DNA of 43,836 nt from Thermoplasmata archaeon (GTDB lineage: Archaea > Thermoplasmatota > Thermoplasmata > Lutacidiplasmatales > UBA184), in contig JAKASE010000018.1 of NCBI GenBank assembly GCA_021819135.1, positions 1 through 43,836 on the forward strand. The letters are read 5' to 3'. Below, in pieces: positions 7,861 through 15,073 of this stretch. The notes beneath the pieces are model-generated. The model was not told the DNA's origin, made no database searches, and saw nothing but the letters and a program-made list of their open reading frames with translations. The position numbers and the translations under genes are program-made. Numbering within the stretch: position 1 is the first letter of the stretch; each line of letters opens with the position of its first letter.

Positions 7861-8676
7861 GTGGCCCCCTTCGAGTCCTGCGTCCCGTCGACCCACCGTT
7901 TGCCCGACGCCCTGTGGGAACGTATCGCCCTCATCCTTCCGCCCGACCCGCCGCATCCGCGAGGGGGACGGCCTTTCGTCGATGCCCGTCGTTGCTTCGA
8001 GGGGATCTGGTATCTCCTCCGTACGGGCGGTCAATGGTGCGCCCTTCCTCGGTGTATCGGGCCGAAAAGCACGATCCATGACCGCTTCCAGCGGTGGCGC
8101 GCCGGCGGGCTGTTCCAGCAACTGTGGTGGCAGATCCTGCTCGCCTATGACGAGGAGGTCGGCATCGAATGGACCTGGCAGTCGCTCGATGGAGCTTTGG
8201 GGAAGGCTCCCCTCGGCGGTACGGCGACCGGGCCGAACCCTACCGACCGAGGCAAGCTCGGGACGAAGCGCTCGCTGCTGACCGATGGCCGGGGTGTCCC
8301 GCTGGCCATCGTGATCGCCGAGGCCAACCGCCACGATTGCAAGCTGCTGGAGCCGACGCTCGAGGGTCGGGTGGTCCTGCCTCCCCTTGTCTCGCAACAC
8401 CTGTGCCTCGATAAGGGGTATGACTTCCCGTTCTGCCGACAGATCGCTCGCGACTACCTGTTCACGCCGCACATCCGACCCATCGGCGAAGAACCTCGCC
8501 GAATGGAGCGGAATCGGAAGCGGCGAGCTCGTCGCTGGGTGGTCGAGCGAACGATTTCGTGGTTGAACCGGTGTCGACGGATCCTCGTGCGGTGGGAGAA
8601 GAAGGCGGAGAACTATCTCGCGATGGTCGAGCTGGCCTGCGCATGGATCGCTCTCCAAGCGCTTGGTCACTCGTGA
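7861..8676 (+). CDS. IS5-family DDE transposase
   Basis: This 271-residue protein starts at a GTG immediately after an in-frame TAG. The N-terminal DUF4096-like region (LPDALWERIALILPP, then GGRPFVDARRCFEGIWYLLR) is typical of the IS5 group. The catalytic triad is visible: D110 in SLDGALGK, D184 in LDKGYD and E229 in WVVERTISW, followed by the usual NRCRRILVRWEK. It catalyses cut-and-paste movement of the element through the terminal inverted repeats. The frame is intact and both ends are present, so the element may be active. The gene is the first of three in the element and slightly overlaps the widest possible frame of the second. Confidence 0.92.
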   Translation: MAPFESCVPSTHRLPDALWERIALILPPDPPHPRGGRPFVDARRCFEGIWYLLRTGGQWCALPRCIGPKSTIHDRFQRWRAGGLFQQLWWQILLAYDEEVGIEWTWQSLDGALGKAPLGGTATGPNPTDRGKLGTKRSLLTDGRGVPLAIVIAEANRHDCKLLEPTLEGRVVLPPLVSQHLCLDKGYDFPFCRQIARDYLFTPHIRPIGEEPRRMERNRKRRARRWVVERTISWLNRCRRILVRWEKKAENYLAMVELACAWIALQALGHS

Positions 8677-8725
8677 CCGACGGACCGTAGCTCGACCTTA
8701 TGGACCGTGCCCGGTTCGTCCGGGC

Positions 8726-9001
8726 ATGCCGCCGTCGGCGAAGAAGCCGCCCGTCCCACCCTCGGTTCCGCACGAGAGGATCCCCCCGCTCCCGGTGCCG
8801 GTGCATTGTTGCGGCGAGGGCTGTGACGCCACGACCACACTGGTGTTGATGGGCGAACGTCATGGATACGAGGGCGGGCTGTTCGAGGACCCGGGATGGA
8901 CGATTGGCACGACGGAGAGCTTCGAAGACTCCGGTGGGAGCTTCTTCTGCCAGAAGTGCTTCGAGAAGGAACAGGACGAAGGCCACGTCAAGAAAGGTTG
9001 A
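8726..9001 (+). CDS. Small cysteine-rich passenger protein of the IS5 element
   Basis: This 91-residue protein starts at the ATG at 8726. A TTG at 8663 is also in frame but would overlap the transposase. After a proline-rich start the protein has CCGEGC at about residue 30 and FFCQKCF near residue 78, which could together bind one zinc ion. The middle (LMGERHGYEGGLFEDPGW) is not a family I recognise. It lies inside the inverted repeats, 49 bases after the transposase, and is followed 24 bases later by a second small gene, so the three are probably one transcript. The function is unknown. Confidence 0.6.
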   Translation: MPPSAKKPPVPPSVPHERIPPLPVPVHCCGEGCDATTTLVLMGERHGYEGGLFEDPGWTIGTTESFEDSGGSFFCQKCFEKEQDEGHVKKG

Positions 9002-9025
9002 ACGGGAGAGTTCCCCGAGGCTACC

Positions 9026-9346
9026 GTGAGCGGACGCCGCCACTCGAAGCTCGAGCGGCTGATCGAGGAGGCCGTCGTGGATGCCTATGGGCCGGCGGAA
9101 CAGGCGACGGGGTTTTACACGGTCATTGAGGAGAACGTCGAGTTCCCCATCGCGGCTCGGGCGGTGGGGGAGGATGTCGAAGTTCGAGGCATCGATCTCG
9201 ACAAGGACGGTGAGGATCTGGTGGCCATCTGCCGTCGGAAGGGTCGGACGTACAAGTTCCTACTCACCGAGCTGAAGTTCCCGAAGCCATTCCCGGGGAG
9301 AGATTGGATCGCGGCCTACTTCCAATTCACGGGCAGGAAGCTCTGA
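9026..9346 (+). CDS. Calcium-binding-like passenger protein of the IS5 element
   Basis: This 106-residue protein starts with GTG. The pattern KLERLIEEAVVDAYGPAEQA, then TGFYTVIEENVEFP, GIDLDKDGEDLVAICRRKGR and DWIAAYFQF resembles a small family annotated in many genomes as calcium-binding protein. In that family an acidic helix pair is followed by a short beta barrel. DLDKDGED has the spacing of a calcium loop, though binding is only inferred. Family members are usually chromosomal and have no assigned role in transposition, so this looks like cargo acquired between the IS ends. The stop is 22 bases before the right inverted-repeat end. Confidence 0.7.
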   Translation: MSGRRHSKLERLIEEAVVDAYGPAEQATGFYTVIEENVEFPIAARAVGEDVEVRGIDLDKDGEDLVAICRRKGRTYKFLLTELKFPKPFPGRDWIAAYFQFTGRKL

Positions 9347-9368
9347 GCCACTGGTTGCCGGATAGGTT

Positions 9369-9914
9369 CTAAGTAACGGACATGCTTTCGCGGCGAGGTC
9401 CGGAACCCGGATGCGGGGGTGATTCCCCAAGCTCGTCGGCGCTCGGACCGGACCTCTCACGTCCTTCTTCTGTGAGAGGGAGGGAAACCGCGAGCATTCC
9501 GCGAGTGGCTCCCCGTCGCGCGAGTACCGTCCAAGCCTCGGCCATCGCGAACCGCGCGGTGGACGGAGTGGGGACCGCGACAGGGACTTCGCGTCCCAGG
9601 AAGCTCCCGAACTGATGTACCGCGGACCCCAGCTGCTCTGCCTGATCCGTGAGGCGGTCGATCGCTGCGATCGTCGCCGCCCCCGCGCTGGTCCGCCGGA
9701 ACTTCCTCCCCCAGGGCTCGACCAAGCCGGCACCGATCGAGAAGGCAATGTAGTAGTCGAAGGAAATCGGGTTCAGGTTCGCGCGACGGATGATCCGCGT
9801 CTTGGTGGACGCCTCCTGCGTCGTGGCAAGAAGGTCCCGGAGCACCTCAAGTTTGGCGCGGTACCGTGGGCTGCCGGGGGAGATCCCGTGCGGTGAGGGG
9901 TGCGCACCCGTCAT
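9369..9914 (-). CDS. ArnR1-like winged-helix protein
   Basis: This 181-residue protein starts with ATG at 9912-9914. Residues 20-95 (KLEVLRDLLATTQEASTKTR, then IIRRANLNPISFDYYIAF, GAGLVEPWG and RRTSAGAATIAAIDRL) match the ArnR1-like winged-helix family, whose signature is T-K-T-R-I-x-x-x-A-N-L-N. These are archaeal transcription regulators or DNA-binding proteins of unknown target. The C-terminal half is predicted mostly coil. The TAG stop falls inside the CTAAG duplicated at the IS5 right end, so the original C terminus may have been altered by the insertion. The gene is divergent from the surface protein starting at 10608, with a 690-base gap. Confidence 0.72.
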   Translation of the reverse strand: MTGAHPSPHGISPGSPRYRAKLEVLRDLLATTQEASTKTRIIRRANLNPISFDYYIAFSIGAGLVEPWGRKFRRTSAGAATIAAIDRLTDQAEQLGSAVHQFGSFLGREVPVAVPTPSTARFAMAEAWTVLARRGATRGMLAVSLPLTEEGRERSGPSADELGESPPHPGSGPRRESMSVT

Positions 9915-10422
9915 CCGGTCCCCACCGGGGGCCGGCAGGGGGGCCCCTCAGAAGAACCCTGCGGTTACGTGCCGTTCCGGCGACGTGGCGCAGAATACTA
10001 CTCGGACCTCCTTCGGCGGACGCGGGCACGAAGGGACCCGCGGGGAGCGGGTGAGTCGTGGTCCCGCCCACCGGACGGTCGCCCGACCACCGTCCCGACC
10101 GTCCTCGCGGGCGCGGCGGCGACGGACGGGGTCCGACGCCTCCCTCACACCGATAGGTTCCGCGCGGGCGCGGACGGTCTTCCGGTGCGTCACCGTCTCC
10201 CGGACAGAGCCCTGCGACGGCCCCCCTCGCCGGCCCACCCGGAAAGGAGACGACGAAAGAGCGCCAAGACCCGCTCGGCATCTTGGATCCGCGCCTCGGA
10301 TTCGCTCGCTCGGCCGTTTTCGGGGTCACGCAGAGGCGGCGAACCATACAGGAAGTCGACGGGCGAGGCAGGAGCGGGTCCGGGAACAGAGAGGGGTCTG
10401 GGAGCCGATCCGCCCCTTTGTC

Positions 10423-10519
10423 GGTGTGATGCGCTCCGGCGTCTACCAACGGACAGCAGACCCCAAGCCCTCGTCCAGACCCCGCTGCTCCACCTCGATG
10501 TCCGGTCCGGGCTCATGGA
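10423..10519 (+). repeat. 97-bp relic duplicate of the cupin gene 5' region
   Basis: This stretch aligns without gaps to 12402-12498, which covers the upstream sequence and first 21 codons of the cupin gene. Shared blocks include GGTGTGATG, CTAC, GTCCAGACCC and TGCTCCACC. The translated part reads LVQTPLLHLDVRSGL here and LVQTPLLHHDLGSEL in the intact gene. No cupin metal-binding motifs follow, so this is a truncated copy. It is the only recognisable content in the 690-base gap from 9915 to 10607 apart from a poly-G run. Confidence 0.65.
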
Positions 10520-10576
10520 CTCGTTCAGCCGAGGAGGCGGGCGGGTGAGATTCTCGGGTATCACCGACAGGTTCAA

Positions 10577-10590
10577 GGGGGGGGGGGGGG
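10577..10590 (+). repeat. Homopolymer run of 14 G
   Basis: The run is uninterrupted and ends 17 bases before the ATG of the surface protein at 10608. Slippage in such tracts can change promoter spacing or leader length. Confidence 0.9.
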
Positions 10591-10607
10591 CAGCGTTGCC
10601 GGGCGCG

Positions 10608-12284
10608 ATGAAGGGATTCTGCCGTTTGGAGGAATCCAAGGCAGATGCGGGGTATCCCACCCGACCTTTACCCGGACGGAGGAAGTGGCTGCCGGTACTG
10701 GCGATCGCGGTCGTCGCGACGCTCTTACTCGCCGGCGTGGGGATTGTCTGGTACGTGAGGGGCCAGGGTGCTCGAAGCGGTCCGGAAGGACCCGCCATTA
10801 CCGCCGATGCACTAGCGGTCAACGGCTCTGTCCGCACCCCTGCCGTGGGAGCCTCGGTCGTGGTGTTCTCGGTCGTCCCATCGTCGATGTCCGACTCCAA
10901 TCAAACGGTCCAGGTCCCCAACGGCACGGCCCTCTCGAACAATCGGTACTACGACGAGCTGTGGGCGGGCACGACCGACCAGAGTGGGACAGCCAGCGGG
11001 AGCTTACCCCCCTCCTTCGGGGCCCTCGCGGCCGAGTGGCTCCCGGTGGTCTCGGCCGGTACCCAAACGATATCGATGGAGGTCGAAGGGACGTACTCGG
11101 TGTCCACCTCCGCTGGCGTGCTGGTCTATCATTACTACAACAACGTCGGGTACAGCCCCTTCCGACTCCCGACCTCGTTCGACGTCAATGTGACGTTCGA
11201 CCTCAACCACCCCGTAGTGTCCCTCCCCTCGGCGTCCTTGCTGGCCCCGGCGCTCATGCCGGCCTACCCGTATCAACCGCCGTGCAATCCGACGATCGTC
11301 TGGACGACGCTCAACACCACCTCGATCACTGGCCCCTATCCCCTCTCCGTCGCGAACGATAGGGCTCCCAGCATCAACGATGAGCTGCTCGCCAATCAGA
11401 ACTCGGGAAGCTACAACTTCCAGTTCGCATTCAACAGCGCCCAAGCGTCGAGCTCCGGGACCGTCGTGATGTCGGACGTTCCCTCCTGGACCGGAACCGT
11501 CTCCGCCCCCAGCGAGGGCTACAATTACGGCGCGCTACCCACCCCTGGCGACTCGGTGGGGATGGGCTACATCAATGACGTCACGCTCAATGTCGTGAAT
11601 CAGAAGGAGGTGATCACGAACTACTACTGGGACAAGCTGACGGACAGCTGTGTACCGGAACCGGGGGGTCAGTCGACCCTGCTGTTCGACACCGAGAAGG
11701 TGGCGAACGTGCAGACCTCTCAGTTCGGGTATTTCACCGCGTTCATGGACTCGTACGAGGGCGAACTGCTGACGAGGCTGGCCAGTCGCTCCCTGGCCAT
11801 CGACTACAGTCAGCCACTGTCGGCTCATGCCAACATTCTTTGGAACACGCTCGTGGCCAACCAGACCGCGTACACCGGCGCGGGACAGGCCCTCGCCGCG
11901 TTCGAGCAAGCATTCTCGATCTTTGACGCGAGCCTCGCCATCGGGCTCGCGGTCATGGAGATGGCGGACGTCTGCAGCTTCTTCTGTTCCCCGGTTGGTG
12001 TTGGCACTGCCTTGTCGCTGGTCGCGGCGGCCGCGGGATTCGCCGTCGCGGTGGCCAGCATGATCAGTTCGATCAGCTACGTGGTGACCACCCAGGTGAA
12101 CATTCAGAGCCAGACGTTCACGAACGACCCTCTCTCGGGCAACGGAAGTGCCTGGCAGCTGGTCCTCCTGGGGGCAGCGAGCTCCACGCAACTGGACCTG
12201 AGCGGGAACTTCTACTATCCGAACATGCCGGGCGTGGTCGCCTACGCGTGCCCGCCGGGAACCACCCCCGGTAGCGGCTGCTGA
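10608..12284 (+). CDS. Large secreted or membrane-anchored protein, unknown family
   Basis: The frame is open from 9900, but I place the start at the ATG at 10608 because residues 1-24 are a short basic segment (GRRKW), followed by one clear membrane anchor (LPVLAIAVVATLLLAGVGIVWYV, residues 27-49). This gives 558 residues. The extracellular part has no repeat of the FTETGLP type. It is rich in Ser, Thr, Asn and Tyr with many N-x-S/T sites. A strongly hydrophobic Ala/Met/Val-rich stretch near residues 440-490 (LAIGLAVMEMADV, then SLVAAAAGFAVAVASMISSI) could be a membrane-interacting or fusion-like segment. Four Cys occur near it (CSFFC) and at the C terminus (CPPG, SGC). No domain is recognised. 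A 14-G tract precedes the start. Confidence 0.7.
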   Translation: MKGFCRLEESKADAGYPTRPLPGRRKWLPVLAIAVVATLLLAGVGIVWYVRGQGARSGPEGPAITADALAVNGSVRTPAVGASVVVFSVVPSSMSDSNQTVQVPNGTALSNNRYYDELWAGTTDQSGTASGSLPPSFGALAAEWLPVVSAGTQTISMEVEGTYSVSTSAGVLVYHYYNNVGYSPFRLPTSFDVNVTFDLNHPVVSLPSASLLAPALMPAYPYQPPCNPTIVWTTLNTTSITGPYPLSVANDRAPSINDELLANQNSGSYNFQFAFNSAQASSSGTVVMSDVPSWTGTVSAPSEGYNYGALPTPGDSVGMGYINDVTLNVVNQKEVITNYYWDKLTDSCVPEPGGQSTLLFDTEKVANVQTSQFGYFTAFMDSYEGELLTRLASRSLAIDYSQPLSAHANILWNTLVANQTAYTGAGQALAAFEQAFSIFDASLAIGLAVMEMADVCSFFCSPVGVGTALSLVAAAAGFAVAVASMISSISYVVTTQVNIQSQTFTNDPLSGNGSAWQLVLLGAASSTQLDLSGNFYYPNMPGVVAYACPPGTTPGSGC

Positions 12285-12433
12285 ATACGCGTGGTCACGT
12301 CGTCTTCCGCATCGCGCGGAGCCTCCGAGGCACGACGGGAGCCGGCGGAGGAGGCCGAAGCGGCCCCACGAGCACCGAGAAGGCCCGAGGGCCGATCCAG
12401 CGGTGTGATGGCCCTCCATGCCTACGGGCAGTC

Positions 12434-12847
12434 ATGGAACTCCGACCGCTTGTCCAGACCCCTTTGCTCCACCACGACCTGGGATCCGAGCTCCATGATT
12501 TTCGGGTCTCCGAGTACGATGAGCCCGGCGCCCCCCGGGGCGGAATCCGGAGGGTCGCCCCGCTGCATCGGCACCGGACCGAGGATGAAGCATGGTACGT
12601 CCTGCGGGGCCGGCTGCGGTTCTTGTTCGGGAACGAGGAGCTCGACGCGCCTGCCGGCTCCGGGGTCCTTCTGCCGCATGGCGTGGCCCACACGTTCTGG
12701 AACCCGGCCGAGGAACCCGCGCGATACCTCTTGATCGCTCGTCCGAAGACCGTAGCCCTGCTCGAGGCGCTGCACCGACCGGAGGGGCCCCCGATGTCGC
12801 CGATGAAGGAGCTCTTCGCCCGGTTCGACATCGACCTGCTCGAATGA
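12434..12847 (+). CDS. Cupin_2 domain protein
   Basis: This 137-residue protein starts with ATG. It has both cupin boxes: PLHRHRTEDEAWYVLRG gives the HxH, Glu and Gly of motif 1, and VLLPHGVAHTFWN gives the PxG, His and Asn of motif 2. It should form a small beta barrel binding one metal through two His, one Glu and one His. The substrate cannot be told from the sequence; single-domain cupins include isomerases, dioxygenases and sugar-binding proteins. It stands alone between two surface-protein genes on the same strand. A truncated copy of its first 21 codons and upstream sequence lies 2 kb away at 10423-10519. Confidence 0.85.
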   Translation: MELRPLVQTPLLHHDLGSELHDFRVSEYDEPGAPRGGIRRVAPLHRHRTEDEAWYVLRGRLRFLFGNEELDAPAGSGVLLPHGVAHTFWNPAEEPARYLLIARPKTVALLEALHRPEGPPMSPMKELFARFDIDLLE

Positions 12848-12873
12848 GTCGCCCGCGGCGGTCCCGGGCAGGG

Positions 12874-12883
12874 TATTTATCTT
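12874..12883 (+). promoter_or_regulatory. Putative TATA box for the kelch/PKD protein
   Basis: TATTTATCTT lies 23-32 bases before the ATG at 12906, in the 58-base gap after the cupin stop. The spacing fits a leaderless transcript. Confidence 0.6.
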
Positions 12884-12905
12884 CGAATCGCCGAGTCCCG
12901 GTGGG

Positions 12906-14939
12906 ATGTCGCCACCGCGCCCGTCCCGAGCGCGCAGCGTGAGGACCGCCGCGGTCCTCGTCGTGGTGACGTTCGCCGTCCTCGCATGGACGCTTTCTGT
13001 GGGGCCGACCGTCGCGGGCACGTTCCGTCCGACGGCTTCACACGTCGGTCCGACGGAGGTCGTCAGCGCGGAACAGAGCCTTCAGGGAGGAGACGGCCCG
13101 GCGGGCGGGCTCCCATGGACCTGCTCCGGCGCCGGGGCGCTCTCCGCCCACTGCGGACCCGCGTCCCTGGCCCACCCCGGGACCGCCCCCGTCGTCTCGT
13201 GGACCAACGTGTCGGCGCTCGTAACGCCGAATCCCGGTACCTGGGTCGAGGGGGCGATGACCTGGGACGCGTCGGACGGCTACGTCCTTCTGTGGGGAGG
13301 CGCGTTCGGGAGCGCGGGCCTCGTCTACCACTACGACGAGACCTGGACCTACTTCAGCGGCACCTGGACCAACGTCACGGCTCGCGTCACCGGTGGACAT
13401 CCGAACGGTGCGCTCCTGCCGAGCCTGGCCTACGATCCGAGCTCCGGGGTGGTCGTCGAGTTCGGGGGAGAGACGTACAACGGGGCGACCGAGGTCAACA
13501 CGACGTGGACCTACCACGACCTCGCCTGGACCAACGTCACCGCCTCGGCGGGTCCGGCCCCGAGCCCTCGCATCTACCCGGGGTTCGCCGAGGACTCGAC
13601 CGACGGTTTCGCGCTGCTGTTCGGGGGATCGACCGTGGGAGGAACGGCCAACTCCAACGACACCTGGGAGTTCCAGGACGGCCGATGGACGAACATCACC
13701 TCGAGCGCCCTCTTCCCCACCCCCGGGTTCTGCGAGTACCCCTTGATGGCCGACGACCCTGCGGGCCTGGGAGCCCTCATGATCTGCATCAGCCACGGGA
13801 CGGGGATCCGCTACGCCGAGGACACGTACAAGTTCGAGGCGGGCGGTTGGATCAATCTGACGGCATCCGTCACGGGGCTCTCCTTCCCGCCGCCGGTGTT
13901 CGCGAGCCTCGCCTGGTCCGGTCAGGGCTATGCGGTGGTCCTATCGACAGAGATCGCCGCCAACCCCAGTTCGGGCGTCGAGGGGGTGTACCGCTCCTTC
14001 TGGAGCTTCGCGAACAACGTCTGGACCAACCTGAGCAGCCAGCTCATCCCGGCGAGCACCATGTACTCGGGCATGGCCCCGGCCGACCACGGGACCGTCC
14101 TCCTCTATGGGGGCTTCTACTTCACCTCCTCCTCCATCACGCTCCAGGACTGGACCTACCTGTACTCGGCCCCCCTCAGGACCGGACCGCTTTCCGCCTC
14201 GCCGGCGGTGACCGACGTGGGGCTGACGGTCAGTTTCGACGCGGCCCCGCAGTTCGGGGCCGGCACCACGACCGGGAACTTCACCTTCGGGGACGGGAGT
14301 TACTTCGTCGGGAACTCGAGCAACGCCACCCACGCGTACTCCCGTGCGGGGGTGTACCTGGCCAATTACACCGGCACCGACTGGTTGGGCAGTAACGTCA
14401 CCGCCTCGACCGTGGTGGTCGTGAACCCGGACGTCAACGTGGTGGCGGTGGTCGCGAGCGCGACGAGCGTGGATACCGGTACCGACGTGGTGATGGCGGC
14501 GAATGTGACCGGAGGGACCGGACCGTTCACGTACGTATGGACCTTCGGGGACGGCACCATCGTGTCCGAAGCGACTCCGATCCACAACTGGACGAAGTCG
14601 GGCACGTTCAACGTGACCGTGACCGTCTACGACTCGGTCGGGAGCCATGCGATGGGCACGCTGGCCGTCAAGGTGTCGAACCCTCCGTCCTCCGGATTCT
14701 CCTGGACCCGCGGCACGGGCCTGATCGCGCTCCTCGTCCTCGTGGCGTTCGGGGTCGCCGTGGTCTCGGTCCTCGGGACCCTTCTCGCGACCCGCCGCCG
14801 CAGGGGCCCGGGGGGTCCTGCCCGACCTCCCAAGAGCGAGGGACCCCCGACCGGGGCCACCGAGTCGCCCCTCCCGATGATCTCGAGCCCCGTCCCCGAG
14901 GAACCGCCGTGGCGCGAGACGCCACCCCCTTCCTCGTGA
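12906..14939 (+). CDS. Kelch-repeat and PKD-domain surface protein
   Basis: This is a 677-residue protein. Residues 13-37 are a signal peptide (TAAVLVVVTFAVLAWTLSVG). From about residue 95 to 425 there are five to six kelch-like blades, each carrying a line such as AMTWDASDGYVLLWGG or LAYDPSSGVVVEFGG followed by TWTYHDLAWTNVT, consistent with a beta propeller. Two PKD-type Ig-like domains follow (FTFGDGSYFVGNSS, then YVWTFGDGT with the usual W-x-F-G-D-G). Residues 598-625 are a membrane anchor (LIALLVLVAFGVAVVSVLG), followed by an Arg-rich stop-transfer segment and a proline-rich cytoplasmic tail. The protein probably faces outward and binds a polymer or partner. There is no evidence for an enzymatic copper site. 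Confidence 0.85.
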   Translation: MSPPRPSRARSVRTAAVLVVVTFAVLAWTLSVGPTVAGTFRPTASHVGPTEVVSAEQSLQGGDGPAGGLPWTCSGAGALSAHCGPASLAHPGTAPVVSWTNVSALVTPNPGTWVEGAMTWDASDGYVLLWGGAFGSAGLVYHYDETWTYFSGTWTNVTARVTGGHPNGALLPSLAYDPSSGVVVEFGGETYNGATEVNTTWTYHDLAWTNVTASAGPAPSPRIYPGFAEDSTDGFALLFGGSTVGGTANSNDTWEFQDGRWTNITSSALFPTPGFCEYPLMADDPAGLGALMICISHGTGIRYAEDTYKFEAGGWINLTASVTGLSFPPPVFASLAWSGQGYAVVLSTEIAANPSSGVEGVYRSFWSFANNVWTNLSSQLIPASTMYSGMAPADHGTVLLYGGFYFTSSSITLQDWTYLYSAPLRTGPLSASPAVTDVGLTVSFDAAPQFGAGTTTGNFTFGDGSYFVGNSSNATHAYSRAGVYLANYTGTDWLGSNVTASTVVVVNPDVNVVAVVASATSVDTGTDVVMAANVTGGTGPFTYVWTFGDGTIVSEATPIHNWTKSGTFNVTVTVYDSVGSHAMGTLAVKVSNPPSSGFSWTRGTGLIALLVLVAFGVAVVSVLGTLLATRRRRGPGGPARPPKSEGPPTGATESPLPMISSPVPEEPPWRETPPPSS

Positions 14940-15022
14940 GAAGCGACCTCGCAGCCCCGGAGGCCGTTCGGGCCACCCGAGGGGACGGACCGAGCCCCAA
15001 AGCCCTCGGGCGGCGGCCGCTC

Positions 15023-15032
15023 CTCATAAAGG
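15023..15032 (+). promoter_or_regulatory. Putative TATA box for the FAD oxidoreductase
   Basis: CTCATAAAGG lies 42-51 bases before the ATG at 15074, in the 134-base gap after the kelch/PKD gene. Confidence 0.45.
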
Positions 15033-15073
15033 GGCAGGTGTAAGCCCCGGGGGCCGCGGGGGATCGGAGGGCG

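Larger units (their letters stand above)
7783..9368. mobile_element. IS5-family insertion element with two passenger genes
   Basis: The 1586-bp element is bounded by inverted repeats. The left end is AGCCTATCCGGCAACTGG; the right end, read on the opposite strand, is AACCTATCCGGCAACCAGTG. CTAAG flanks both sides (7778-7782 and 9369-9373) and looks like a 5-bp target duplication. Inside are a transposase and two small genes in the same direction that are not transposition genes by family. Typical single-gene IS5 elements are 0.8-1.3 kb, so this one is longer because of its cargo. Confidence 0.85.

Noticed and set aside
10190..10310. Minus-strand frame with RIQDAERVLALFRRLLSGW
   Set aside because: It looks protein-like for about 20 residues, but the frame continues as low-complexity sequence and matches no family I know.
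9900..10607. N-terminal extension of the surface protein
   Set aside because: The frame is open but Arg/Pro-rich, passes through the cupin relic and the G tract, and precedes a proper cytoplasmic start plus membrane anchor at 10608.
12844..12893. GTTCGAATC-like T-loop near the cupin stop
   Set aside because: TTCGAATC occurs at 12882 but there is no acceptor or anticodon stem around it, and the spot is the kelch gene promoter.
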